A stretch of 61,225 nucleotides of DNA from an uncultured Lachnospiraceae bacterium. Its GTDB lineage: Bacteria; Bacillota; Clostridia; Lachnospirales; Lachnospiraceae. Each line of letters opens with the position of its first letter. Position 1 is the first letter of the stretch. The stretch spans positions 1-61,225 of the forward strand of contig CALWRS010000012.1 of assembly GCA_944384025.1 (NCBI GenBank), given 5' to 3'. Below the pieces are notes generated by a model. The model saw nothing but the letters and a program-made list of their open reading frames with translations, ran no database searches and was not told the DNA's origin. This document shows positions 1 to 11,334 of the stretch, in pieces. The translations under genes were made by a program, and so were the position numbers.

Positions 1-70
1 GCAGCTTTGACAGTATACAACAGAGTTCGGAAACTGTCAAGCACTTTTTTTCGGTTTTTTTCGGAAGCGA

Positions 71-158
71 CGGAGAAAGAGGGATTTGAACCCTCGCGCC
101 GCGTGAGCGACCTACACCCTTAGCAGGGGCGCCTCTTCAGCCTCTTGAGTATTTCTCC
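71..158 (-). tRNA. tRNA-Ser (GCU)
   Basis: Read on the minus strand, this 88-base sequence folds as a class II tRNA. The acceptor arms GGAGAAA and TTTCTCC pair, the T-arm contains GGTTCAAATCC, there is a long variable arm, and the anticodon loop CTGCTAA gives anticodon GCT (serine, AGC/AGU codons). No 3' CCA is encoded. It lies downstream of gyrA on the same strand but has its own promoter at 261-289, so it is probably transcribed both independently and by read-through. Confidence 0.95.
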
Positions 159-256
159 TAGCTAAAATGCCCTGTCAATTATGCAGTTGTAATCGCACGA
201 AATGACTTTTCACCACGCGAAAGACTCGTGATTTCTCGTCATTTTTGTGGCGCATT

Positions 257-339
257 GGTTAGTATAGCAAAGGAGGATTTCTTTGTCAACCCTATTTTTT
301 CGAGTTTTTTGCCCGATTTTTCCTTTGCTATAGCTAACC
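257..339. repeat. Long inverted repeat spanning the tRNA-Ser promoter
   Basis: An 18-base arm at 257-274 and a 19-base arm at 321-339 are reverse complements except for one extra base. The 46-base spacer is A/T rich. The left arm contains the -10 element of the tRNA-Ser promoter, and the -35 lies in the spacer. RNA reading through from gyrA could form the hairpin, but no U-run follows it, so it is not a standard terminator. Its function is unknown. Confidence 0.8.
261..289 (-). promoter_or_regulatory. Sigma-A promoter for tRNA-Ser
   Basis: On the minus strand TTGACA (289-284) is followed after exactly 17 bases by TATACT (266-261). The predicted start near 254 leaves a leader of about 95 bases before the mature tRNA. 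The leader contains short self-complementary segments. Confidence 0.8.
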
Positions 340-370
340 ACAGGATGTTGTTTTTTTCCTTTTTCCTACA

Positions 371-2914
371 TCAAAATCTAGGTTCTTCTTCCGGATCTTC
401 TACAACCTCGTTGTTCTCCGCATCCATCGTTTTTTCCATTTCCGCGATAATTTCCGCCTCGCCTTTATCTTCCGACTCCATTACTTTTGCAAAGCTAGCA
501 ACCTTAATTTCACTTTGCGTATCTACGTTCATACAGCGCACGCCGGACGTGCTTCTGCCTAATATGCTAATCCCGCTTACCGGAATTCGAATCAAGATTC
601 CCTCGTTTGTGATAATAATGATTTCGTTCTCCGGCGTGACTGTCTTCGCGCCAACCAAAAATCCGGTTTTCTCAACTACTTTATAACAACGGATTCCCTT
701 GCCGCCACGGTGCTGCCTTGGAAACTCGTCAATTCCTGTCTGCTTTCCGTAACCGTTTTCCGACAGAAACAGAAGGTTTCCGGCTTCGCCAGTTATCTGC
801 ATCGAAACAACTTCATCGTCTCCGTCCAGACGGATTCCGAACACGCCCATCGAGCCGCGACCCGTTGCCCGAACGTCCTGTTCGCCGAAACGAATACACT
901 GGCCGTGCTTTGTAATAAGAAGAACGTCTTGTGTATTGTCCGTTGCGCTAACGCCAATTAATTCGTCTTCTTCGCGCAGCGTAATTCCCTGAATGCCGGT
1001 TTTTCTTATGTTTCGGAAATCTTTCATTTTGGTTTTCTTGATCAGACCCTTTTTTGTCGCCATAATCAGGTACCGCTCGTCGCCGATTTCCTTAAGCGCG
1101 ATAATCGCTGTGATTTTTTCTTCCGGCTGAAGCTGCAAGAGATTCACAATCACCGTTCCTCTAGACGCTCTGGAAGCTTCCGGTATTTCGTAAGCTTTCA
1201 TACGGTATACGCGCCCAAGGCTTGTAAAGAATAGAAGCAGATGATGGTTTGTTGTCATAAACATGTTTTCTATAAAATCATCTTCTATTGTCTGCATCGC
1301 CTTGATTCCTTTGCCGCCGCGATTTTGCGTATGGAAATTCTCAGGACTCATCCGCTTAATGTACCCCAGCCGGGTCATTGCGATAATGGTCGGATCGTCC
1401 GGAATCAAATCTTCCGCATTCATATCGTATTCGTCAAAGCCGATTGCCGTGCGCCGATCGTCTCCGTACTTTTCTGCAATTGCGGAGATTTCCTTTTTAA
1501 TGACAAGCAGTAATTTCTTTTCGTCCGCCAAAATCTCGCGGTATTCTTTAATTTTTGCCATCAGCTCGGCGTATTCTTCTTCTAGCTTTTCTCTCTCCAA
1601 GCCCGTCAGCTGGCGCAGACGCATATCGACAATAGCCTGTGCCTGCACGTCGTCAAATCCAAACTTTTCCATCAGGGCAATTTTTGCTTCCGGCGTGTTT
1701 TTGGAGGATCGGATCGTATGAATAATTTCATCGATAACATCAAGCGCACGGAGAAGCGCTTCCATAATATGCGCCCGCTCTTCTGCCTTGTTTAAATCGT
1801 ACTTTGTTCTGCGGGTAACGACTTCTTCTTGATGCCGCAAATAATGCTGCAAAAGGTCCAATAAAGGCAGCACTTTCGGTTCATTGTTTACAAGAGCCAG
1901 CATAATTACACCGAAAGTATCCTGCATTTGCGTATGCTTATACAATAAGTTCAGCATAACGTTTGGATTAACGTCGCGGCGCAGCTCGATGCAAATCCGC
2001 ATTCCCTGCCGATCCGACTCGTCCCGAAGCGCCACGATTCCGTCCAGCTTTTTATCGCGAACAAGCTCGGCTATTTTCTCAACAAGCCGGGCTTTGTTTA
2101 CCATATACGGCAGCTCCGTGACAATAATTCTGTTTTTTCCGCCTTCCATCGGCTCAACTTCCGAGACCGCGCGAACGCGGATTTTCCCTCTGCCGGTCCG
2201 GTAAGCTTCTTCGATTCCCCGCGTGCCAAGAATCATTGCACCGGTTGGGAAATCCGGTCCTTTAATAATTTGTAAAATTTCTTCAATAGAAGTTTCCCGA
2301 TCTTCAAGCCGGTTTTGAATGATCTTTTCTACTGCCGCAATCACTTCTCTTAAATTGTGCGGCGGGATATTTGTCGCCATACCAACGGCAATTCCGGACG
2401 TGCCATTTACCAAAAGGTTCGGAAAACGTGCGGGCAATACGACCGGCTCTCTTTCTGTATCGTCAAAGTTTGGTACAAAATCTACCGTATCCTTTCCGAT
2501 GTCGGCAAGCATCTCAACCGATATTTTGCTCAGCCGCGCCTCTGTATATCGCATGGCAGCAGCGCCGTCCCCGTCAACAGAACCAAAATTTCCATGACCA
2601 TCCACAAGAGTGTACCGCGTGTTCCACTCCTGCGCAAGATTTACAAGCGCTCCGTAAATGGAAGAGTCGCCGTGCGGGTGATATTTACCCATTGTATCGC
2701 CGACAATACGCGCACATTTTCTGTGCGGTTTGTCCGGACCGTTGTTCAGTTCATTCATTGCGTGCAAAATACGTCTTTGCACCGGCTTTAAACCGTCTCT
2801 AACATCCGGAAGGGCACGTGCCGCAATGACAGACATCGCATATTCAATATAAGATTTTTCCATCATTTTTTGAAGATCGACGTCGTCAATTTTATCAAAT
2901 ACATGTTCGTCCAT
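371..2914 (-). CDS. gyrA: DNA gyrase subunit A
   Basis: This 847-residue protein is the breakage-reunion subunit of DNA gyrase, which introduces negative supercoils. The N-terminal winged-helix and tower region has the conserved PDVRDGLKPVQRRIL segment. The quinolone-determining region HPHGDSSIYGAL lies at residues 79-90, and the catalytic tyrosine is in AAAMRYTEARL. The C-terminal beta-pinwheel carries the GyrA box QNRGGKG and ends in an acidic tail. The position matching E. coli Asp87 is Gly88 here. The gene starts 14 bases after gyrB and is the last protein gene of the leftward dnaA operon region. Confidence 0.98.
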   Translation of the reverse strand: MDEHVFDKIDDVDLQKMMEKSYIEYAMSVIAARALPDVRDGLKPVQRRILHAMNELNNGPDKPHRKCARIVGDTMGKYHPHGDSSIYGALVNLAQEWNTRYTLVDGHGNFGSVDGDGAAAMRYTEARLSKISVEMLADIGKDTVDFVPNFDDTEREPVVLPARFPNLLVNGTSGIAVGMATNIPPHNLREVIAAVEKIIQNRLEDRETSIEEILQIIKGPDFPTGAMILGTRGIEEAYRTGRGKIRVRAVSEVEPMEGGKNRIIVTELPYMVNKARLVEKIAELVRDKKLDGIVALRDESDRQGMRICIELRRDVNPNVMLNLLYKHTQMQDTFGVIMLALVNNEPKVLPLLDLLQHYLRHQEEVVTRRTKYDLNKAEERAHIMEALLRALDVIDEIIHTIRSSKNTPEAKIALMEKFGFDDVQAQAIVDMRLRQLTGLEREKLEEEYAELMAKIKEYREILADEKKLLLVIKKEISAIAEKYGDDRRTAIGFDEYDMNAEDLIPDDPTIIAMTRLGYIKRMSPENFHTQNRGGKGIKAMQTIEDDFIENMFMTTNHHLLLFFTSLGRVYRMKAYEIPEASRASRGTVIVNLLQLQPEEKITAIIALKEIGDERYLIMATKKGLIKKTKMKDFRNIRKTGIQGITLREEDELIGVSATDNTQDVLLITKHGQCIRFGEQDVRATGRGSMGVFGIRLDGDDEVVSMQITGEAGNLLFLSENGYGKQTGIDEFPRQHRGGKGIRCYKVVEKTGFLVGAKTVTPENEIIIITNEGILIRIPVSGISILGRSTSGVRCMNVDTQSEIKVASFAKVMESEDKGEAEIIAEMEKTMDAENNEVVEDPEEEPRF

Positions 2915-2928
2915 CGTGCACCTCTTTC

Positions 2929-5933
<3,005 letters not shown>

Positions 5934-5956
5934 TCCTACTATCTCCCGTTTTTCCT

Positions 5957-6169
5957 CTATTTCTTTTCGATTTTGAGGGTTTTCCCGCAATATTCCACCA
6001 CGTCGCCTACATAAAGCTTTCGGCCTCTTCTCGTATCTACTTCACCGTTTACTTTTGCCTTTCCTTCGGTAATTTTCATCTTAGCTTCAACGCCGCTTTC
6101 CACAATTCCTGCAAGTTTAAGCGCCTGACCAAGTTTGATAAATTCGTCTTTTATAAAAATAGTCTCCAT
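5957..6169 (-). CDS. rlbA: S4-domain RNA-binding protein RlbA/YaaA
   Basis: This 70-residue protein is almost entirely an S4-like RNA-binding domain, with the pattern IKLGQALKLAGIVESGVEAK, then VNGEVDTRRGRKLYVGDVVE. It occupies the conserved position between dnaN and recF that is held by yaaA in Bacillus. The family is thought to contact RNA or ribosomal particles, but its cellular role is poorly defined. The gap to dnaN is 12 bases, so the gene is surely in the same operon. Confidence 0.92.
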   Translation of the reverse strand: METIFIKDEFIKLGQALKLAGIVESGVEAKMKITEGKAKVNGEVDTRRGRKLYVGDVVEYCGKTLKIEKK

Positions 6170-6181
6170 AATTTTTCTCTC

Positions 6182-7288
6182 TTATCTGGCATTGATATTT
6201 ACCGGAAGAATCAAATAAATGTACGAGTTATTTACATCGCGAATAAAGCATGGCGCTTTTGCATTTGTCATGTAAATAGCCACTTCTTCCTCGTCAATTG
6301 CGCGAAGCGCGTCCATTAAGAACTTCGGATTAAATCCAATCGTTAAGTCATTTCCCTCTTTAAACACTGTAATTTCCTCGTCCATGTTTCCAAGGGACGT
6401 ATTCATGTTCATGGAAATTCCTTCGTCGTGAATCGAAAGAATTACCGGCCGCTTGTCAGAGTCTCTTACAAGCAAAATCGCGCGGTCGATACAATCCATC
6501 ATCTCTCTTTTATTCACAACGACCTTTGTGTCGTAGTCGGAGATTATCATCTGGTTGACGTTATAATACTTACCTTCAATAAGTCTCGATACAATAACCG
6601 TTCGGTTAAATTCCACCAAAACATGCCGCTCCATAAAGTAAAGGTTCACGTTCTGATCCATATCGCCGGGCAGAATCTTCCCTATCTCCAGAAGCATTTT
6701 CCCGGGAATAATCGCACTTGTAGGCGCATAATTTTCTTTCAATGTAACATTTCTTATACTGATACGATGACCGTCAAGCGACGTCACCTTTAATTCGTTT
6801 TCGTTAATTTCAAAAAACTCACCGGTCATGACTTTATTGTTTTCGTTGTCGGACACGCTGAAAATCGTCTGTCTTATTAATTCTTTTAGCGTAAACTGCG
6901 ATACTTGCACAGCATTTTTCTTTTCAACCGCAGGAGGCATCGGAAAATCATTTCCTTCCTGACCGGCAATTGTAAATTTTGCCTTTCCGCAGGAAATAAG
7001 TACGCTTCGATTCTCTTTTTCCTCAACAACAACCGTATCTTCCGGAAGTTTCCGAACGATCTCCGAGAAGATCTTCGCATTAAGAGCCAACTTCCCCTGC
7101 TCTTTTACCTGTGCGTCGATAACGGTTTCAATCCCCATCTCCATATCGTTAGTCGTTAGCTTTAACTCGCCATCCTGCGCCTCCATAAGGATGCACTCCA
7201 GAATCGGGAGAGAAGTTTTTGAGGGAACAGCTTTTAAGGCAATGCTAAGGGCAGATAAAAGGTCGGATTTCAGACAGCTAAATTTCAT
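6182..7288 (-). CDS. dnaN: DNA polymerase III sliding clamp (beta subunit)
   Basis: This 368-residue protein forms the ring-shaped clamp that tethers DNA polymerase III to DNA. It has the three-domain beta-clamp organisation and ends in the typical MTNAKAPCFIRDVNNSYIYL and LPVNI segments. The start MKFSCLKSDLLSAL is chosen because GGAGG precedes it by five bases. An ATG four codons upstream overlaps that ribosome-binding site. It is the second gene of the leftward operon, after a 248-base intergenic region with DnaA boxes. Confidence 0.97.
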   Translation of the reverse strand: MKFSCLKSDLLSALSIALKAVPSKTSLPILECILMEAQDGELKLTTNDMEMGIETVIDAQVKEQGKLALNAKIFSEIVRKLPEDTVVVEEKENRSVLISCGKAKFTIAGQEGNDFPMPPAVEKKNAVQVSQFTLKELIRQTIFSVSDNENNKVMTGEFFEINENELKVTSLDGHRISIRNVTLKENYAPTSAIIPGKMLLEIGKILPGDMDQNVNLYFMERHVLVEFNRTVIVSRLIEGKYYNVNQMIISDYDTKVVVNKREMMDCIDRAILLVRDSDKRPVILSIHDEGISMNMNTSLGNMDEEITVFKEGNDLTIGFNPKFLMDALRAIDEEEVAIYMTNAKAPCFIRDVNNSYIYLILPVNINAR

Positions 7289-7536
7289 AATATCCTCCAA
7301 ATTTCAGATAGTTTTCGGCGGCGCTTCGCGCCTGTAAGTAAGTTATAAAACTTTATTAGTAATCATAGTAGGGGCTGTGGAAATGTGGATAACCACATCT
7401 GATCCGCATAGAAAAAGGATTTTCCGTGTGGAAAAGGAAGTTGGCAAAAATGGGAAGGTTCGGATTCATTTTCCAGAAAAAAAATCCTCGAAAAATTTAT
7501 CCTCTGACTTATCCACAAAAAATCCACGAAATTCCA
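7289..7536. promoter_or_regulatory. dnaA-dnaN intergenic region with DnaA boxes
   Basis: Perfect DnaA boxes occur at 7384-7392 (TGTGGATAA, minus orientation) and 7509-7517 (TTATCCACA). Near-matches such as TGTGGAAAA lie at 7427-7435. In many Firmicutes the origin is bipartite, with box clusters on both sides of dnaA, so this may be the second origin sub-region. No complete dnaN promoter could be assigned with confidence. Confidence 0.7.
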
Positions 7537-8898
7537 CTAAGGGTTAATTTTATTTTTTAATAAGTCGATAACTCCGCGAATCGATTCGTTTTCCTGATAA
7601 TCTGCTACGACTTTGTTGTATGCGTAGTGAATGGTCGAGTGATCCCTTTTTCCTATGGAGCGCCCGATTTCATCAAAGGAAAGCGAAGTAAGTTCTCTGC
7701 ACAAGTACATGCAAATCTGTCGCGGGTACGCGATGTTTCGGCTTTTATTTACGGAAATTATTTGTGCCGGCGTTATGTTAAAGTGTTCCGCCACAACTTC
7801 CAGAATCAGTTCCAGAGTAACGGTCTTTTTGGAATCCGGCGAAATAATATCTTTTAGCGCTTCCTGCGCAAGAGAAAGTGTAATCTCCTTTTTTTGCAGG
7901 CGGCTAAGGGCAACGACTTTTGTAAGAGCTCCCTCTAACTCACGAATGTTCGACTTAATATTCGTAGCGATATAATTTAAAATGTCGTTCTGAATAATCA
8001 GGTGGTTCATTTCCTGCTTCTTTTGCAAGATGGCCATACGGGTTTCAAAATCCGGGGCCTGTATATCTACCGTCAATCCCCACTCGAAGCGGGAACGGAG
8101 GCGTTCGTCCAAAATTTGCAGTTCCCTAGGTTGTTTATCTGAGGAGATAATAACTTGTCTTCCGGAATCCTTCATTTCGTTGAAGGTGTGGAAAAACTCT
8201 TCCTGCGTTCTTTCTTTATTTATTAGGAACTGAATGTCGTCAATAAGGAAAACGTCGTTGCTGCGGTATTTTTCACGAAATTCTTCAGAAGCGGTGCTGC
8301 CGGACTGAATTGCCTTAATAAGGTCGTTCGTAAAAGTTTCGCTCGTAACGTAGAGCACCTTTTTGGACGCGTCGTTTTCCAAAATGTAGTTGGCAATCGC
8401 ATACATTAAATGCGTTTTTCCAAGACCGGGCCCTCCGTAAATATAAAGGGGATTAAAAACTTCTCCCGGCTGTTCAGCAACGGCAAGAGCAGCGGCATGC
8501 GCCGTGTTGTTGTTTGCGCCGACAACAAAAGTATCAAACGTGTATTGAGGATTTAAAAATCTCGCCTTTGCAGAAGGAGGAGTGCCGTAATTTTTTTTCT
8601 TTTCGTCCTCCATCTTTTTGATTTGCGTGCGAAGAATAAAGTTCAGTTCGTATTCCTCGTTGATAATTTCGGCAATCGCTGTTTTAATATAGGTACTGTA
8701 ACGGTTTCTTATAAAACCGAGGTTGTTGCTGTTAATAATCGTATCGTCTACAATTAAGGTAAGAATGTTGTCCTCTTTATCGTAGATTTTCAGGGGATAA
8801 ATCCATGTACGAAAAGAGACGTCGGAAATATCAAACTGGGTGCGGATAAAATCCAGTATTTCTCCCCATCTTTCTTCAACCATCTGCTTCGTGTACAT
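7537..8898 (-). CDS. dnaA: Chromosomal replication initiator DnaA
   Basis: This 453-residue AAA+ initiator binds DnaA boxes and melts the origin. The N-terminal domain I is followed by a short linker. The ATPase domain has Walker A GGPGLGKTHL and Walker B DVFLIDDIQFL. The C-terminal domain IV has the DnaA signature running through CRELTSLSFDEIGRSIGKRD and HSTIHYAYNKV. GGAGG lies five bases upstream of the ATG. The promoter at 8952-8980 sits beside a cluster of DnaA boxes, consistent with autoregulation. Confidence 0.99.
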   Translation of the reverse strand: MYTKQMVEERWGEILDFIRTQFDISDVSFRTWIYPLKIYDKEDNILTLIVDDTIINSNNLGFIRNRYSTYIKTAIAEIINEEYELNFILRTQIKKMEDEKKKNYGTPPSAKARFLNPQYTFDTFVVGANNNTAHAAALAVAEQPGEVFNPLYIYGGPGLGKTHLMYAIANYILENDASKKVLYVTSETFTNDLIKAIQSGSTASEEFREKYRSNDVFLIDDIQFLINKERTQEEFFHTFNEMKDSGRQVIISSDKQPRELQILDERLRSRFEWGLTVDIQAPDFETRMAILQKKQEMNHLIIQNDILNYIATNIKSNIRELEGALTKVVALSRLQKKEITLSLAQEALKDIISPDSKKTVTLELILEVVAEHFNITPAQIISVNKSRNIAYPRQICMYLCRELTSLSFDEIGRSIGKRDHSTIHYAYNKVVADYQENESIRGVIDLLKNKINP

Positions 8899-9127
8899 AA
8901 TAGCCTCCCGGAAACGTAAAAGGTAATAAAAAACGCTATGACAGCAATCTAAGTATACTCGAAAATCGCAGATTTTTCAATCCTTTTTCACAGGATTGAC
9001 CTTTATATAAATAAGGAAAGAAGTTAAAAAAAATTCCACAGGTTATCCACAATAAAAACCCTATAAAAACAGGAAAAAAGGAAAGTTATCCACAAAAGTG
9101 TGGATAAGAATTTCCACAAAAAAAAAC
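8899..9127. other. Replication origin region (oriC)
   Basis: The region between the diverging dnaA and rpmH genes holds perfect DnaA boxes at 9043-9051, 9086-9094 and 9099-9107. The last two form a palindrome with a four-base centre. Weaker TTTCCACA/ATTCCACA boxes lie at 9111-9118 and 9033-9040. An A/T-rich stretch at about 9001-9035 is a candidate unwinding element. A short inverted repeat (8977-8983 with 8993-8999) lies at the dnaA promoter. Gene orientation diverges here, as expected of a bidirectional origin. Confidence 0.85.
8952..8980 (-). promoter_or_regulatory. Sigma-A promoter for dnaA
   Basis: On the minus strand TTGAAA (8980-8975) is followed after 17 bases by TATACT (8957-8952). 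The transcript would start near 8945, leaving a leader of about 47 bases before dnaA. The -35 overlaps one arm of a seven-base inverted repeat. Confidence 0.75.
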
Positions 9128-9156
9128 TTGACGCGGGGACATCGTGTAATTATAAT
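9128..9156 (+). promoter_or_regulatory. Sigma-A promoter for rpmH-rnpA
   Basis: TTGACG (9128-9133) is followed after exactly 17 bases by TATAAT (9151-9156). It lies immediately next to the oriC DnaA boxes and 47 bases before rpmH. Confidence 0.85.
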
Positions 9157-9202
9157 AGAGAATGCAGTTTTGTCGAATAAAAAAACAGGAGGTGCATGGA
9201 AC

Positions 9203-9337
9203 ATGAAAATGACTTTTCAGCCTAAGAAAAAAAGTCGTGCAAGAGTTCACGGATTTCGTCAGAGAATGCTGACAGCAAGCGGAAGAAAAGTGTTATCTGC
9301 CAGAAGAGCAAAAGGAAGACATAAGATTTCTGCTTAG
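9203..9337 (+). CDS. rpmH: Ribosomal protein bL34
   Basis: This 44-residue basic protein of the large ribosomal subunit matches the family along its whole length, with [20 protein letters not shown] and a C-terminal [11 protein letters not shown]. The start is the ATG preceded by AGGAGGTGC; an upstream in-frame start would lie before the promoter-proximal leader. It opens the conserved rightward rpmH-rnpA-yidD-yidC-jag series. Confidence 0.97.
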   Translation: MKMTFQPKKKSRARVHGFRQRMLTASGRKVLSARRAKGRHKISA

Positions 9338-9368
9338 GTCGCATTTAGTGTGACCTTTTTCCTTTTTT
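9336..9368 (+). terminator. Partial terminator between rpmH and rnpA
   Basis: AGGTC and GACCT arms with a short GC-containing extension enclose TTTAG and are followed by a T-rich run with two cytosines. The stem starts at the rpmH stop codon. It probably trims expression so that the abundant L34 mRNA exceeds rnpA. Confidence 0.65.
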
Positions 9369-9401
9369 AGGAAGAAAAATCGCTCAGAGAGGGGAGCTGC
9401 G

Positions 9402-9788
9402 GTGAAGCATCCATTGCCCACTCTAAAAAACAGTAAAGAATTTGGCAGCGTTTATCAAAATGGACGTTCTTTTGCCAACCGTTACCTTGTTATGTACGTA
9501 CAGGAAAACGGCAGAGATTACAACAGAATAGGAATCAGCGTAAGCAAAAAAGTGGGAAACAGTGTAGTTCGACACAGAGTTACCCGCTTAATTCGTGAAG
9601 GCTTACGCATAAACGGGGATCGTTTCAGCACAGGGCTGGACGTCGTCGTAATTGCGCGCGGAACATCAAAAGGACAAGGACAAGCCAAAATAACAGGTGC
9701 TCTGCTGCATCTGGCAGGTCTGCATGGAATTGTAAAAAAGGAGGAAACGGAAGTTTCCGAAAAAAGAGATGAAACAGGTTCTAATTAA
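9402..9788 (+). CDS. rnpA: Ribonuclease P protein component
   Basis: This 128-residue basic protein is the protein subunit of RNase P, which matures tRNA 5' ends. The signature region [18 protein letters not shown] followed by [10 protein letters not shown] is at about residues 45-70. The start is GTG, preceded by GGGGAGCTGCG. The 3' end overlaps yidD by 20 bases, a common arrangement that couples their translation. Confidence 0.95.
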   Translation: MKHPLPTLKNSKEFGSVYQNGRSFANRYLVMYVQENGRDYNRIGISVSKKVGNSVVRHRVTRLIREGLRINGDRFSTGLDVVVIARGTSKGQGQAKITGALLHLAGLHGIVKKEETEVSEKRDETGSN

Positions 9789-9981
9789 AATCATTGTGTT
9801 TTATCAGAAACATATCTCTCCATATAAAAGGAGATCCTGTTGTATTTATCAACCTACCTGTTCCCAATATGCAATTGAAGCATTGGAAAAATACGGCGCT
9901 CTTAAGGGAAGTTTTCTAGCAATAAAGAGAATTTTAAGGTGTAACCCGTTCGCAAAGGGAGGCATAGACCCTGTGCCGTAA
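9769..9981 (+). CDS. yidD: Membrane protein insertion efficiency factor YidD
   Basis: This 70-residue protein assists YidC-dependent membrane insertion. It has the family hallmarks [33 protein letters not shown] and [14 protein letters not shown]. The N-terminus is amphipathic. It starts inside rnpA and is followed by yidC after 15 bases, which is the standard gene order. Confidence 0.95.
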   Translation: MKQVLIKIIVFYQKHISPYKRRSCCIYQPTCSQYAIEALEKYGALKGSFLAIKRILRCNPFAKGGIDPVP

Positions 9982-9996
9982 TCAAGGAGGAATTTC

Positions 9997-11331
9997 ATGA
10001 ACTTAATCTTTTTTACGCAGGTCGGAGGGTTTTTGAAGCCTTTCGCCTGGGTAATGGGAGAGATTCTCAATGCAATATATAAATTGTGCTCCTTTGTAGG
10101 AGTAGCAAATATTGCATTGTGTATTGTAATTTTTACCATCGTTGTAAAAATGTTAATGCTTCCGCTTACCATCAAACAGCAGAAATTTTCAAAAGTTTCT
10201 GCAAAGATGAACCCGGAATTGCAGGAACTGCAAAAAAAATATGCGAACGCCGACAGAAAAAATCAGGCGGTTATGGCAAAAATGCAGCAGGAGCAGCAGG
10301 AAATTTACCGTAAGTACGGTTCAAGTCCTTTTGGAGGCTGCCTTCCGCTTTTAGTTACGCTGCCGATTCTCTTTGCTCTTTATCGAGTTATTTATGCGAT
10401 TCCTGCATATGTAAACGACGTAAACGCTATGTACAAAAGCGTATCGGATTCTTTTATAAATGAATACGAGAACGTGCAGGAATTCGACTATATGGACGCG
10501 CTGGAAGAGTTTTGTAAGAAAAACAACATCACAACGCGGACAGACAAAGAAGATGCGAAAAATAATACGGATCGTATGATCGACATCTTTTCCATGTTCG
10601 ACGAAGAAAAGTGGGGAAATTTCCAAAACGGAGAACAGTTTTTGGATAAGGAAAACAATCCGGATGACGACTACAAAAACTGGAACGCTATGGTAGCTAC
10701 TCCCGAGTATAAGCAAATCATTGCCGGACAGTCGGGTAAAATCGAAGAAATTTTAAATGTCAACTCGCTTTTTGGAAGCTTTAACATTCTTAACAGCCCG
10801 GGATTTCACTTCCCGGAAATCCTTCTTCCTATTTTAGCGGCTCTTTTGCAATTCCTTCAAGGACGCATTAGCATGTCGGTAACTAAGAGCGAAGAAAAGA
10901 AAAAGAGCGACGATCCTATGAGCAGCAGCATGAAGACCATGAACACGGTTATGCCAATCATGTCCGGCTTTATCTGCGTGATGCTCCCGATCGGTGTTGG
11001 TATTTACTGGGTTGCTAACAGTGTAGTTACTATTTTGCAGCAGTTGGCAATTAATCATCATCTGAACAAAATCGACATTGACGAGATGATCCGTCAAAAC
11101 GCGGAAAAGAAACGGGAAAAATACGAAAAGATGGGTGTTATTTCTAATCAGAATAACACGTCAAACATCGCAAAGTCTTCTACAAAAACAATTTCCAATA
11201 TGAAGACGTCGGAAATTAAGACAAAAACTCCGGTAGTATCCAAAGAAGCGCGTGAGGAAGTTGCAAATGCAGAAAAAGGCAGCGTCAGTTCAATTGCGAA
11301 TATCTTAAAGGAAAGAAATAAGGAGAAATAA
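9997..11331 (+). CDS. yidC: Membrane protein insertase YidC/OxaI family
   Basis: This 444-residue polytopic membrane protein inserts and folds inner-membrane proteins. It has the hydrophobic segment near residues 20-55 with VKMLMLPLTIKQQKFS, a coiled basic stretch NPELQELQKKYA, and CLPLLVTLPILFALYRVIY. Late membrane segments fall around residues 265-350, followed by a basic C-terminal tail. A large polar insertion (about residues 140-250) between membrane segments is longer than in Bacillus SpoIIIJ. AAGGAGG precedes the start. Confidence 0.95.
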   Translation: MNLIFFTQVGGFLKPFAWVMGEILNAIYKLCSFVGVANIALCIVIFTIVVKMLMLPLTIKQQKFSKVSAKMNPELQELQKKYANADRKNQAVMAKMQQEQQEIYRKYGSSPFGGCLPLLVTLPILFALYRVIYAIPAYVNDVNAMYKSVSDSFINEYENVQEFDYMDALEEFCKKNNITTRTDKEDAKNNTDRMIDIFSMFDEEKWGNFQNGEQFLDKENNPDDDYKNWNAMVATPEYKQIIAGQSGKIEEILNVNSLFGSFNILNSPGFHFPEILLPILAALLQFLQGRISMSVTKSEEKKKSDDPMSSSMKTMNTVMPIMSGFICVMLPIGVGIYWVANSVVTILQQLAINHHLNKIDIDEMIRQNAEKKREKYEKMGVISNQNNTSNIAKSSTKTISNMKTSEIKTKTPVVSKEAREEVANAEKGSVSSIANILKERNKEK

Positions 11332-11334
11332 GAA

